Assembly (NCBI GenBank): GCA_044220535.1
Contig: JBGAQU010000070.1
Coordinates: forward strand, 1-14,676
Origin: JBDHTS01 sp044220535
GTDB lineage: Bacteria > Pseudomonadota > Alphaproteobacteria > Micavibrionales > Micavibrionaceae
DNA: 14,676 nt
Direction of reading: 5' to 3'
Positions 1 to 6,035 of the stretch are shown here, one piece after another (position 1 is the stretch's first letter; each line of letters begins with the position of its first letter). Under the pieces are notes generated by a model, which was given only the letters and a program-made list of their open reading frames with translations, had not been told where the DNA came from and searched no databases. A program made the translations under genes and the position numbers.

Positions 1-573
1 GCCGACACGCTGATGCTGTTCTACCTGTTTTCGGAAACGGAGCTGCGGGACATGTTCGGCAATCTCGGTTTCGAATACTCGCCGGAGCAGATGAAGAAAA
101 CCATCCAGTATTATTTCGAACGCTGCTCTCACTGCTCCACTTTGTCTTTGGTGGTGCATGCCGCCGTTGTCGGCAACGCCAGCCCGGAAAAATCCTGGGA
201 TATGCTGCTGAAATCCCTGAAGGCCGATCTGGATGATGTCCAGGGCGGCTCGACAGGCGAGGGCGTCCACCTCGGCGTCATGTCCGGCACGCTGGATCTG
301 GTCAGCCGCGGCCTGGTGGGGATGGAAGCTCGCGACAACATACTGTATTTCGCCCCCAAGCCGATGCCGCAACTGGACGGCCTGTCCTTCCGCATGGTCT
401 GGCGCAACACCCCGCTGAAACTCGACCTCAACAACGGCACCCTGTCCGTCTGTATCGAGGAAGGCGAAAGCGGCCAGCCCATCACCGTCTCCGTCTACGG
501 CCACACGCAAGAGATCGCCGTCGGCGAATGCGCCACCTTCGCGCAAAACGGCGCACAGAAAAAAGCAGCTTAA
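1..573 (+). CDS. Glycoside hydrolase family 65 protein, C-terminal part (5' end outside window)
   Basis: Open reading frame enters from the left edge in frame 1; 190 residues to a TAA stop are visible. The sequence matches the C-terminal third of GH65 disaccharide phosphorylases/hydrolases: LMLFYLF near the start, SHCSTLS at visible residues 43-49 (the HxSTLS segment that family knowledge links to phosphate binding), and QGGSTGEGVHLGVMSGTLD at 81-99, followed by a beta-rich C-terminal domain with a typical GH65 'LDLNNGTLSVCIEEG' stretch. GH65 enzymes split or phosphorolyse alpha-linked glucose disaccharides such as trehalose, maltose or kojibiose in the cytoplasm. The catalytic acid and substrate-specificity loops lie upstream of the window, so the exact substrate cannot be named, nor whether a phosphoglucomutase-type HAD domain is fused at the N-terminus. 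No intrinsic terminator follows; the next 270 bases are repeat-rich spacer. Family call is confident, substrate unknown. Confidence 0.88.
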   Translation, partial: ADTLMLFYLFSETELRDMFGNLGFEYSPEQMKKTIQYYFERCSHCSTLSLVVHAAVVGNASPEKSWDMLLKSLKADLDDVQGGSTGEGVHLGVMSGTLDLVSRGLVGMEARDNILYFAPKPMPQLDGLSFRMVWRNTPLKLDLNNGTLSVCIEEGESGQPITVSVYGHTQEIAVGECATFAQNGAQKKAA

Positions 574-622
574 GAAAGAAAATTTACAGTCGACCTCAAA
601 TCATCTGAGCATCTTTTATTTT

Positions 623-701
623 GTCATCCTCCGGCTTGACCGGAGGATCTATACGATGTTGCCGCCTGTGTATGGATCCTCCGGTCAAGCCGGAGGATGA
701 C
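623..701. repeat. REP-like element: 27-bp perfect inverted repeat, each arm itself palindromic
   Basis: Arms 623-649 and 675-701 are exact reverse complements over 27 bases, separated by 25 bases. Each arm contains its own smaller palindrome (TCCTCCGG, 5-base loop, CCGGAGGA). The outer ends read GTCATCC and GGATGAC, the signature of dispersed extragenic palindromes in alphaproteobacteria; a shorter relative lies at 5947-5972. Transcribed in either direction it would fold into a very stable hairpin that could protect or end the GH65 transcript, although no T-run follows. A 62-codon reading frame crossing it is not a gene. Confidence 0.85.
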
Positions 702-734
702 GCAGGATATATAGATAAATACGGGCTTTGTATA

Positions 735-797
735 ACTGCAGAGCGCAGAGAAAAAGCTTTAAATTCTTCCTCTGCGCGCTCTGCGTGCTCTGTAGTT
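735..797. repeat. Imperfect palindrome with GCAGAG/CTCTGC motifs
   Basis: The left arm 735-750 (AACTGCAGAGCGCAGAG) faces a longer right arm 769-797 that holds CTCTGC, GCTCTGC and GCTCTGTAGTT. The short motif CTCTG is reiterated three times on the right side, so several alternative foldings are possible. The spacer is A+T-rich (AAAAAGCTTTAAATT). It may be a dispersed intergenic repeat or a transcript-end hairpin for the upstream gene. Whether copies exist elsewhere cannot be seen from this window. Confidence 0.5.
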
Positions 798-809
798 AAA
801 CCTTCTTAA
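796..809 (+). promoter_or_regulatory. Possible CtrA-binding site upstream of cpdR
   Basis: TTAA at 796-799 and TTAA at 806-809 are separated by 6 bases. The CtrA consensus is TTAA-N7-TTAA, so the spacing is one base short. The position is suggestive, about 40-53 bases upstream of the predicted transcript start, just before the -35 region of a gene that CtrA is known to activate in Caulobacter. Inference only. Confidence 0.35.
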
Positions 810-814
810 CTTGC

Positions 815-842
815 TTGCACCGGCAACTTACCTGCTTATAAT
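815..842 (+). promoter_or_regulatory. Predicted cpdR promoter with perfect -10 hexamer
   Basis: TATAAT at 837-842 matches the housekeeping -10 consensus in all six positions. A weak -35 (TTGCAC, 815-820) lies 16 bases upstream. The ATG of cpdR begins only five bases after the -10 box, so transcription should start at or next to the A of the start codon. A poor -35 with a perfect -10 would suit an activator-dependent promoter. Confidence 0.6.
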
Positions 843-847
843 ATCGC

Positions 848-1219
848 ATGGCTAAAATCCTCATCGCCGAAGACGATTCCTCCATGCGGCATTTCCTCTC
901 TGCAGCTCTGCAGAAGGCAGGCCACAGCGTCGAATCCTGCGCCGACGGTCTCGAAGCCCTGAACCTGATCCAGGCCACGGAAGGCGGCTTCGACCTTCTC
1001 CTCGCCGATATCGTCATGCCCGGCATGGACGGCATCGAACTATCCCAGCGCGCCGCCCGCATCCTGCCTGGCATGAAGGTCATGTTCATCACCGGCTTCG
1101 CCGGCGTCGCCATGAACAAGGGGAACGCCCTCCCCGACACCCAGACCATCCTCTCCAAACCCTTCCATTTAAAGGAACTGGTCGACCGGGTGGAAAGCCT
1201 CCTGCAGGAAGCGGCCTGA
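848..1219 (+). CDS. cpdR: CpdR-type single-domain response regulator
   Basis: The product is 123 residues, a stand-alone receiver domain with no output domain. Key residues are present: acidic pair D9-D10 (after E8), phosphoacceptor D54 in LLADIVMPGMDG, T82 in FITGF, and K104 in LSKPFHL. Length and sequence fit alphaproteobacterial CpdR, which receives phosphate from the CckA-ChpT relay. In its unphosphorylated form CpdR primes the ClpXP protease to degrade CtrA and other cell-cycle proteins, and locates it to the pole. No Shine-Dalgarno sequence precedes the ATG; the upstream TATAAT implies a leaderless mRNA. The neighbours (GH65, tRNA-Val) do not belong to the relay; chpT and cckA are not in the window. 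A generic CheY-like regulator is the alternative, less likely given the IAEDD and KPFHLKEL features. Confidence 0.85.
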   Translation: MAKILIAEDDSSMRHFLSAALQKAGHSVESCADGLEALNLIQATEGGFDLLLADIVMPGMDGIELSQRAARILPGMKVMFITGFAGVAMNKGNALPDTQTILSKPFHLKELVDRVESLLQEAA

Positions 1220-1289
1220 TCCATAAAAAACTCTTGAATTTCCGCCCCAACCCCATTACTGATGTCGAACCTCGGCTTAATAACGGTAT

Positions 1290-1364
1290 GCGCACGTAGC
1301 TCAGTGGTAGAGCACTGTGTTGACATCGCAGGGGTCGCAAGTTCAATCCTTGCCGTGCGCACCA
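1290..1364 (+). tRNA. tRNA-Val, anticodon GAC
   Basis: Full cloverleaf: acceptor stem GCGCACG/CGTGCGC (1290-1296 with 1354-1360), D arm GCTC-AGTGGTA-GAGC, anticodon stem CTGTG/CGCAG (1315-1319 with 1327-1331) around loop TTGACAT with anticodon GAC at 1322-1324, and T arm GCAAG-TTCAATC-CTTGC. Discriminator A1361 and an encoded CCA at 1362-1364 follow. It reads valine codons GUC and GUU. It lies 70 bases after cpdR on the same strand and has no obvious integrated element at its 3' end. Confidence 0.97.
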
Positions 1365-1604
1365 TTTAAGCCTTTGATTATAAATGATAATCGAGACTCT
1401 CTTTTCCTGAATTGCTGACCTAAAAACTGTCGATCACAAATTGATCACAGTGAGAACCTGCACTTTTATCAAAAACATATGGAACGAATACAAAACTGAA
1501 ACAAACTTTTTCCTGAATGAAACATTGACGACAAATTAACGTTACACCACACCGCTAAAACTCTTTCCACGACGATGAAATACCCAATGGAAAGAGAGCC
1601 TGAC
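1365..1604. other. Intergenic region upstream of the sigma-factor gene
   Basis: No gene seen. It holds a small A+T-rich palindrome (GATTAT-N5-ATAATC, 1376-1392), two direct copies of GATCACA at 1432-1438 and 1443-1449 (11 bases apart, one helical turn), and an ECF-type promoter candidate at 1519-1543. The two in-frame ATGs at 1575 and 1587 lack a good ribosome-binding site. Confidence 0.5.
1519..1543 (+). promoter_or_regulatory. Candidate EcfG-type promoter of the sigma-factor gene
   Basis: GAAAC (1519-1523) is followed after 16 bases by CGTT (1540-1543). The general-stress sigma factor EcfG recognises GGAAC-N16/17-CGTT, so this fits with one mismatch. It lies about 60 bases before the chosen ATG and would allow self-activation. 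The match is short and could be chance. Confidence 0.35.
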
Positions 1605-2150
1605 ATGTTCACACAAAATGCAATCGTTTCCGAAATGGACAACCTGCGCAAATTCGCTCTGCGCCTAACCGGCAACATGACCGAGGCTGAAGACCTCGTG
1701 CAGTCCACTGTGCTGCGCGCCCTGGAGAAGAAAGACTACTTCGAGCCCGGCACCAACCTGTTCCGCTGGACCTCAAAGATTATGTTCAATCTTTTTGTCT
1801 CCACATACCGCCGTAAAAAGAAATTCGAAACCCGGTATGATCCGGAAAATTATCTGGAAAATGCTTCGGTCGATGCCGAACAGGAATCCAAAACCGAGTT
1901 GCGCCTGGTCCAGGAAGCAATGACACAACTGTCTGAGGAACATAACGAAATCTTGAACCTCGTTTGCGTACGCGGCATGCGCTATGAAGAAGTGGCGTCC
2001 ATGCTGTCCATTCCGGTCGGCACGGTTCGTTCCCGCCTGTCCCGCGCACGTGAACATCTGCAGCTGACCCTGGAGCGTTCGGCGAAAGACCGCCACGTCC
2101 AGTATCTGGCCGGTAACGAAGTCCGCCCCGACCAACGCCGCGCGGCTTAA
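1605..2150 (+). CDS. ECF-family RNA polymerase sigma factor (EcfG-like)
   Basis: With ATG 1605 the product has 181 residues. Region 2 covers about residues 13-71 (LRKFALRLTG, EDLVQSTVLRAL, FEPGTNLFRWTSKIMFNLF, then a basic run YRRKKK). Region 4 covers about 104-153, with helix-turn-helix RYEEVASMLSIPVGTVRSRL. There is no region 1 or 3, as in extracytoplasmic-function sigma factors. The 'FEPGTNLFRW' stretch recalls EcfG, the alphaproteobacterial general stress sigma factor, but no NepR anti-sigma or PhyR regulator gene lies nearby, so the subgroup is uncertain. ATG 1605 was chosen because AAAGAGAG precedes it at suitable distance; ATG 1575 would add ten residues. It has its own promoter region and a strong terminator, so it is a single-gene unit. 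Confidence 0.88.
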   Translation: MFTQNAIVSEMDNLRKFALRLTGNMTEAEDLVQSTVLRALEKKDYFEPGTNLFRWTSKIMFNLFVSTYRRKKKFETRYDPENYLENASVDAEQESKTELRLVQEAMTQLSEEHNEILNLVCVRGMRYEEVASMLSIPVGTVRSRLSRAREHLQLTLERSAKDRHVQYLAGNEVRPDQRRAA

Positions 2151-2166
2151 GGTAAGATTTTTCCGA

Positions 2167-2197
2167 AAAACCCGGTCTCCCACAGGCCGGGTTTTTT
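2167..2197 (+). terminator. Intrinsic terminator after the sigma-factor gene
   Basis: A 12-bp stem (2167-2178 with 2184-2195; AAAACCCGG core) closes a 5-base loop CCCAC, includes one G-T pair, and is followed by a run of T (2192-2197). It starts 17 bases after the stop codon. Confidence 0.9.
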
Positions 2198-2229
2198 GTG
2201 CGCCTATTTCCCGGCATCCCATGAAGGGG

Positions 2230-2261
2230 TTGACTTGGACAGGCGTTTCACCTGATATCTT
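2230..2261 (+). promoter_or_regulatory. Possible promoter of the tadD-like gene
   Basis: TTGACT at 2230-2235 matches the -35 consensus in five of six positions. The -10 is less clear (GATATC or TATCTT within 2254-2261). It lies between the sigma-gene terminator and the lipoprotein start, so a promoter is expected here. Confidence 0.45.
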
Positions 2262-2288
2262 AACCCATCAAAAATCTAAAAAAGGACT

Positions 2289-3017
2289 ATGGCGGTGAAA
2301 TCAACCGGGCTGAACTCAATTATTCGCGGACTGATGCTGGTCATGATGACTGTCTCCCTAGCCGCTTGCGCCACAGCACCGTCGGGAAAGGGCAAGAAAC
2401 CGGTCCGCGCCTCTGCCAATGATGAGGCGGAAAGCGCCCATATGTCACTATCCGCCCTGGAATCCGCCTACAAGCAGAACAGCGATAATCCAACCATCGC
2501 CCTGAACTACGCCAAATCCTTGCGGGATAAGGGCCGCCTGCAACGCGCCGGGATGGTCCTCGATCCGTTTATCCAGGACCGCGCCCAGAACACCCCCGCC
2601 ATGCTGGCGGAATACAGCGCCCTTCAGGCCGCGCGCGGCAATAACATGGATGCCGAACTTTACGCCCGCAAAGCGGTTGCCATGGACAGCAAAAACGGCG
2701 AAGCCTACCACGTCCTCGGCATAGCTCTGGACGCGCAGGGCAAACACGACCAGGCAGAAACAGCCTTCCGCAAGGCGCTCGACAACTGGCAGGGCAATTC
2801 CAGCCCCGTGCTCAACAATCTGGGCCTGAACCTGGCCGCGCAGGGCTTTCTGGATGAAGCGGTGAGCACGCTCCGTCGCGCCGTGAAACAATCGCCCGAC
2901 AATACAGAGATTGAACGCAACCTGCGTATCGTCACCGCCCTGCAGGCGCAAACCCCGCCGCAAAAAACACCCCCCGCACCGGGCAGCAAGCCGGGCGCCA
3001 AGAAAAAGCGCTCATGA
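2289..3017 (+). CDS. tadD: TadD-like TPR lipoprotein (Flp/Tad pilus assembly)
   Basis: The product has 242 residues. A lipoprotein signal peptide spans residues 1-26, with lipobox LAAC and acylated Cys27. About four tetratricopeptide repeats follow (roughly 67-100, 102-136, 137-169, 173-206; for example GEAYHVLGIALDAQGKHDQA and LNNLGLNLAAQGFLDEA). The tail (220-242) is Pro- and Lys-rich. Size, lipobox and repeat layout match TadD, the outer-membrane pilotin-like lipoprotein that helps assemble the Tad secretin. TPR lipoproteins of other systems (PilF, NlpI) are alternatives. AAAGGA (2281-2286) sits just before the ATG. The gene converges on a Flp-pilin-like gene with only eight bases between the stops, which supports the Tad reading. 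No other Tad core genes (ATPase, secretin) are in the window. Confidence 0.75.
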   Translation: MAVKSTGLNSIIRGLMLVMMTVSLAACATAPSGKGKKPVRASANDEAESAHMSLSALESAYKQNSDNPTIALNYAKSLRDKGRLQRAGMVLDPFIQDRAQNTPAMLAEYSALQAARGNNMDAELYARKAVAMDSKNGEAYHVLGIALDAQGKHDQAETAFRKALDNWQGNSSPVLNNLGLNLAAQGFLDEAVSTLRRAVKQSPDNTEIERNLRIVTALQAQTPPQKTPPAPGSKPGAKKKRS

Positions 3018-3025
3018 TTTTTTGA

Positions 3026-3199
3026 TTATTGAGCGTCTGGCGCCATATCGGTGGTGCCGATCGTCTCATTCGGGTCGGCGAACAGCGCCAGGATCTGGAC
3101 ACGGTTGATATAAGCCGTCGCCAACACCGCCACGGCAATCGCCAAGATGATCAGGGTGTATTCCATGCGGGTCGCACCGTTTTGATTTTTATCGCTCAT
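3026..3199 (-). CDS. Flp-type (type IVb) pilin-like small protein
   Basis: A 57-residue protein, MSDKNQNGATRMEY..., ending in DMAPDAQ. After a short polar leader comes G8 then ATRMEY, matching the Flp prepilin processing site (cleavage after Gly, Glu at +5, Tyr at +6). A hydrophobic segment follows (about residues 15-40). Flp proteins are the major pilins of Tad pili and have this size and layout. The tail after residue 40 is short and acidic. Odd points: the usual Gly-rich 'EYGLIAALIA' is replaced by EYTLIILAIA, so it may be a minor or pseudo-pilin. It is the last gene of the minus-strand unit, ten bases after the preceding stop; AAGAG precedes the ATG. A single-pass membrane protein of other function cannot be excluded. 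Confidence 0.7.
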   Translation of the reverse strand: MSDKNQNGATRMEYTLIILAIAVAVLATAYINRVQILALFADPNETIGTTDMAPDAQ

Positions 3200-3209
3200 A
3201 TCTGTACTC

Positions 3210-3713
3210 TTATCTGTCTTTTTTGCCGTCGCCCAGTTCTATCGGGAATCCGTAAGAATCCAAAGGAATTTCGCCGGTCACCTCCGGCCCCCAGCGCCGC
3301 ACCAGCTCCGCCTGTTGCCGCGCGATTTCCTTTTGCCGCCCCTGCCCCTGCTTGACCATGACTCCGGCGATCAATCCGGTCAGCGCCCAGTCGATCATAT
3401 AGCCTGCACCCGCCGCGCCATAGATCACCACAATCGTCTGCGGCTGGGAAATAATGGAAATGGATGTTTCAACCTTGTTCCCTTCGGTCCATAGCTTGAT
3501 CAGGAACAGCGTGCACCCGGCGAGGTTCATGGACCCGACCGTCAAAGCCTTCGCCCAGGACCGCGACCGGTCGATCGTCGCCGCAATCACGGTCGGGATC
3601 ATGCCAATGCCCAGCATAATGGCGGACGGCACAAACATGATGGCCAGCACAAGGGCGCAAATCCCCATGATCCGCGCCTTGACCCCCATGCCCTTTTTCT
3701 TTTTATCCGCCAT
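3210..3713 (-). CDS. Small multi-pass membrane protein of unknown function
   Basis: The product has 167 residues and I do not recognise a family. A Lys-rich N-terminus (MADKKKKGMGVKAR) precedes a long hydrophobic stretch at about 14-47, probably two membrane spans. Another span lies at about 55-75 (ALTVGSMNLAGCTLFLIKLW), and one or more at about 93-120 (TIVVIYGAAGAGYMIDWALTGLIAGVMV). The C-terminal 45 residues are polar, with a charged helix (KEIARQQAELVRRW) likely to face the cytoplasm. AGGA before the ATG overlaps the TAG stop of the upstream pseudokinase gene, which suggests translational coupling, and the pilin-like gene starts ten bases downstream. The context implies a shared role at the inner membrane, perhaps in pilus-related assembly, but this is inference. 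Confidence 0.75.
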   Translation of the reverse strand: MADKKKKGMGVKARIMGICALVLAIMFVPSAIMLGIGMIPTVIAATIDRSRSWAKALTVGSMNLAGCTLFLIKLWTEGNKVETSISIISQPQTIVVIYGAAGAGYMIDWALTGLIAGVMVKQGQGRQKEIARQQAELVRRWGPEVTGEIPLDSYGFPIELGDGKKDR

Positions 3714-3722
3714 AAACAGTTC

Positions 3723-5834
3723 CTAAAAAACGCCGTGATGCGAAAAATGCACAAAGATAACGGCGACAATAATAATCAGCGCAATGACCGCTGATGCCAT
3801 ACTTGCATATTGTTGCCCGTCGCTGCGCCCATATGTATCGGGACGTGATAGATCGTGGTCCAACTTGCCCAGTTCATTGCGCAGCTGCGTATACTGCCGC
3901 ATCGCGTTTTTGAAACCTTGTATATCGTCCTGACGTGAAATCGGATCGTCCAGCAAACCTGCAATCCGGCTTAAATCCCCGCTATCCGCAATCTTGGACA
4001 CGCGCGCCTTTAATTTTTCGCGCAGATCACGATCGTGATAGCGTTCATAAATCGGGCTGACAATATCCATCGCCCACGCCGCCACACCAGGCAAGCCTTC
4101 CATTTTTGACCGCTTCTGCAGCGATGCAATCACTTTTAGATTCCCCAATATCCGTTTGTGAAACTCAGGCGCGTTCAATTCCGTCAGGAACGGATCGATC
4201 ACGCGCCTGTCCTTCACCGATAAAAACGCAGCGATATGACGGTCGATAAACAAATGCGGGCGGTTCGGCTTTTTGGCAATTTCTTCCAGCGCATAAACGA
4301 TATCTTCCGGGCTGCGCACGTAATAACCCTTTAGCGTTTCACTAATACACGGCGCTTCCTGGCACAGGAAATACAGGCACCGTTCAATACCATATCCCAG
4401 CGTCGGCTGGCGCAGGAAAGCGCGGCTGGAATCAAAGCGCGATAACAGCGATACGACATCGGCGCTGCCATCCGTCTGGATCGTGGCCCAGAACGCCACC
4501 AGCTGCTGGTTGATGATATCGACAAAGGCCTGCGGATCTTTTTTGCGGATCATCGCCTCCGCCATGCCTGCTGCAAACCCTTCCGGGCTGACGCACAGCC
4601 CCTTGAACCGGATCGGCGCGGAAGGATCGAGGGCGATGCTCGTCCGCGCGATCAACCTGTCCCAGTAACCAGGACCACGCCCGTTCTCAAGCGCGGTCGC
4701 CACCGCCTGCTCCAGCCGTGCCGTGGCGTGTTTATCTTCAAGCGACCGTTCCAGCCACTGGTTCAGCGTGTCGGTTTCCACCAGCTGAACCGCCTCTGCT
4801 TGGTTTTTGGGCAGATCCATGGCCAGAAGCTGCGGCTGGAAATATTTTTCGTTGATGAAACTCAGCGGACGCGCTGCCTTGATTTTACGTCCAGGCTGCT
4901 TGGGGCTCAGGCGTTGGCCGTCCAGCCAGCTTAAAACCTCATCCAGTGTCCAGCGCTGGTTTGCATCATCAAACAAAAGCCCGCGCAGCAATTCAAGGAT
5001 CGCACCCGTAAAACGTTCTTTACCGGTCAGCGCGGCATAGCTGCCAATATCCATCTTGGTCTTGATAATCTCCTCGTCACTCACCCCCTCCATCGGGTCT
5101 TTGTGACGCAGGATGGTCGCCAGGCTGACGCCAAAGGAATACAAGTCATCCCCCGGCGTGCCGCGGCCGCGCAGGACCGGGTCGGCCATGCTGCGCTCGA
5201 TCGTTTCATATACCACGGGCTGCGTATAACCGGGTGGCATCGCCAGGCAATCGCCAAATATCACGCGCTCGACGATGCTGGCGCCCCCGTCGAACATATT
5301 CATGGGGTTGATGCTGCCATGGAAAATATCCATGTCCCGCAGATCCAGCATCACATTGACCATCGGCTTGATCACGATCTGCAGCACATGTTCGGCCTTC
5401 CAGCCCATGCCCGATATGCCGGGTTTCAGAAGCGGATTACCCAGGCTGTTCTCATAAACAAAGACATAGCGTTCGCTCTGCGCGGGCGGCCAGTAACACA
5501 CGCCGGATGCGACCAGCCGCGCAAGGCCGGGGCTGATAATGCCCGCCACCTGCGGCGCCTGCTTGATCCGCGGCACCAGATAGGGCTCACAGACCAGTGC
5601 AAAATACGGGAATCCACCCGCATCGCCCTTGGATCGCGCCGCATAAGCCTGCACCGGACCACGGTCCAGATGCGGCAGATGCTTGTCCGGCAAAATCTCG
5701 ATTTCATCGTTCAGGATCGCCTGCGTGACATTGCCGCTGCGGCGCGACGATTTGTCAACGCTCGCCATACGGCTACCGCCCTTGCGGCCCGCATCCTCGG
5801 CGCCATCGTTACTGGTTGTATCGTTATCGCTCAT
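3723..5834 (-). CDS. Tail-anchored protein-kinase-like protein, probable pseudokinase
   Basis: With ATG 5834 the product has 703 residues. Residues about 75-310 resemble a Ser/Thr kinase fold: hinge-like YVFVYENSLGNPLL, then HGSINPMN (172-179) in place of the catalytic loop HRDxKPxN, GDC (194-196) in place of DFG, and GDDLYSFGVSL (228-238), matching the conserved helix-F Asp region. The catalytic Asp of HRD is Ser, and FALVCEP stands where the ATP-binding lysine strand is expected; Asn and the metal-binding Asp seem kept. Residues 310-670 are helical with no recognised domain. A single hydrophobic span near the C-terminus (ASAVIALIIIVAVIFVHF) makes it a tail-anchored protein facing the cytoplasm. 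A TTG at 5846 is an alternative start, and ATG 5768 with AAGGGCGG before it another. It is first in a unit with a membrane protein and a pilin-like gene. A scaffold or regulatory role is inferred. Confidence 0.75.
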   Translation of the reverse strand: MSDNDTTSNDGAEDAGRKGGSRMASVDKSSRRSGNVTQAILNDEIEILPDKHLPHLDRGPVQAYAARSKGDAGGFPYFALVCEPYLVPRIKQAPQVAGIISPGLARLVASGVCYWPPAQSERYVFVYENSLGNPLLKPGISGMGWKAEHVLQIVIKPMVNVMLDLRDMDIFHGSINPMNMFDGGASIVERVIFGDCLAMPPGYTQPVVYETIERSMADPVLRGRGTPGDDLYSFGVSLATILRHKDPMEGVSDEEIIKTKMDIGSYAALTGKERFTGAILELLRGLLFDDANQRWTLDEVLSWLDGQRLSPKQPGRKIKAARPLSFINEKYFQPQLLAMDLPKNQAEAVQLVETDTLNQWLERSLEDKHATARLEQAVATALENGRGPGYWDRLIARTSIALDPSAPIRFKGLCVSPEGFAAGMAEAMIRKKDPQAFVDIINQQLVAFWATIQTDGSADVVSLLSRFDSSRAFLRQPTLGYGIERCLYFLCQEAPCISETLKGYYVRSPEDIVYALEEIAKKPNRPHLFIDRHIAAFLSVKDRRVIDPFLTELNAPEFHKRILGNLKVIASLQKRSKMEGLPGVAAWAMDIVSPIYERYHDRDLREKLKARVSKIADSGDLSRIAGLLDDPISRQDDIQGFKNAMRQYTQLRNELGKLDHDLSRPDTYGRSDGQQYASMASAVIALIIIVAVIFVHFSHHGVF

Positions 5835-5879
5835 GGAAACCGGCAAAAGTTCAGGCGCGAGAAACGCGCCGCATTACCT

Positions 5880-5918
5880 AGTTTACCGATATTTTACAGT
5901 TTCTCAAAGGCTTTGAGA
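5880..5918 (-). promoter_or_regulatory. Predicted promoter with overlapping palindromic operator, pseudokinase unit
   Basis: On the minus strand TTGAGA (5907-5902, five of six -35 bases) and TAAACT (5885-5880, four of six -10 bases) are 16 bases apart, placing the transcript start near 5873, about 39 bases before the ATG. A 17-bp palindrome TCTCAAAG-G-CTTTGAGA (5902-5918) covers the -35 element. This is the usual arrangement for a repressor or class II activator site. Confidence 0.5.
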
Positions 5919-5946
5919 TTTTTCATAGTTTAAATAATCTATAATC

Positions 5947-5972
5947 GTCATCCCGGCGAAGGCCGGGATGAC
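5947..5972. repeat. REP-like palindrome
   Basis: Perfect 11-bp arms GTCATCCCGGC/GCCGGGATGAC around a GAAG loop. The ends (GTCATCC, GGATGAC) match those of the larger element at 623-701. It lies between purA and the pseudokinase unit, 3' of purA. As RNA it would make a stable hairpin that could end or stabilise the purA message; there is no T-run on either side. Confidence 0.8.
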
Positions 5973-6035
5973 ATTGGTGATTTTGGAAACAGCTACGATT
6001 GCAATCCGAGCGAACCCGTCTTAATCAATCCTGCC

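Noticed and set aside
1..573. Histidine phosphotransferase ChpT, suggested by the nearby cpdR
   Set aside because: The sequence lacks the ChpT histidine helix and instead carries the GH65 HxSTLS and QGGxTxEGxHLGxMxGTxD segments.
623..701. CRISPR or rho-independent terminator
   Set aside because: There are only two inverted copies, so no array; and no T-run follows the hairpin, so a terminator role is not supported.
621..809. 62-codon plus-strand reading frame in the spacer before cpdR
   Set aside because: It consists mainly of the inverted-repeat element and lacks a ribosome-binding site.
1290..1364. Attachment site of an integrated element at the tRNA 3' end
   Set aside because: No integrase gene and no second copy of the tRNA 3' end are visible in the window.
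796..1365. 189-codon minus-strand reading frame across cpdR and the tRNA
   Set aside because: Antisense to cpdR and starting inside the tRNA; the N-terminal TARIELATPAMSTQCSTTELRA-type sequence is the well-known false translation of tRNA genes.
1773..2222. 149-codon minus-strand reading frame
   Set aside because: Antisense to the sigma-factor gene and reads through its terminator; no family resemblance.
5103..5933. 276-codon plus-strand reading frame
   Set aside because: Antisense to the kinase-like gene, with Arg/His-rich composition typical of a shadow frame, and it runs through the promoter region.
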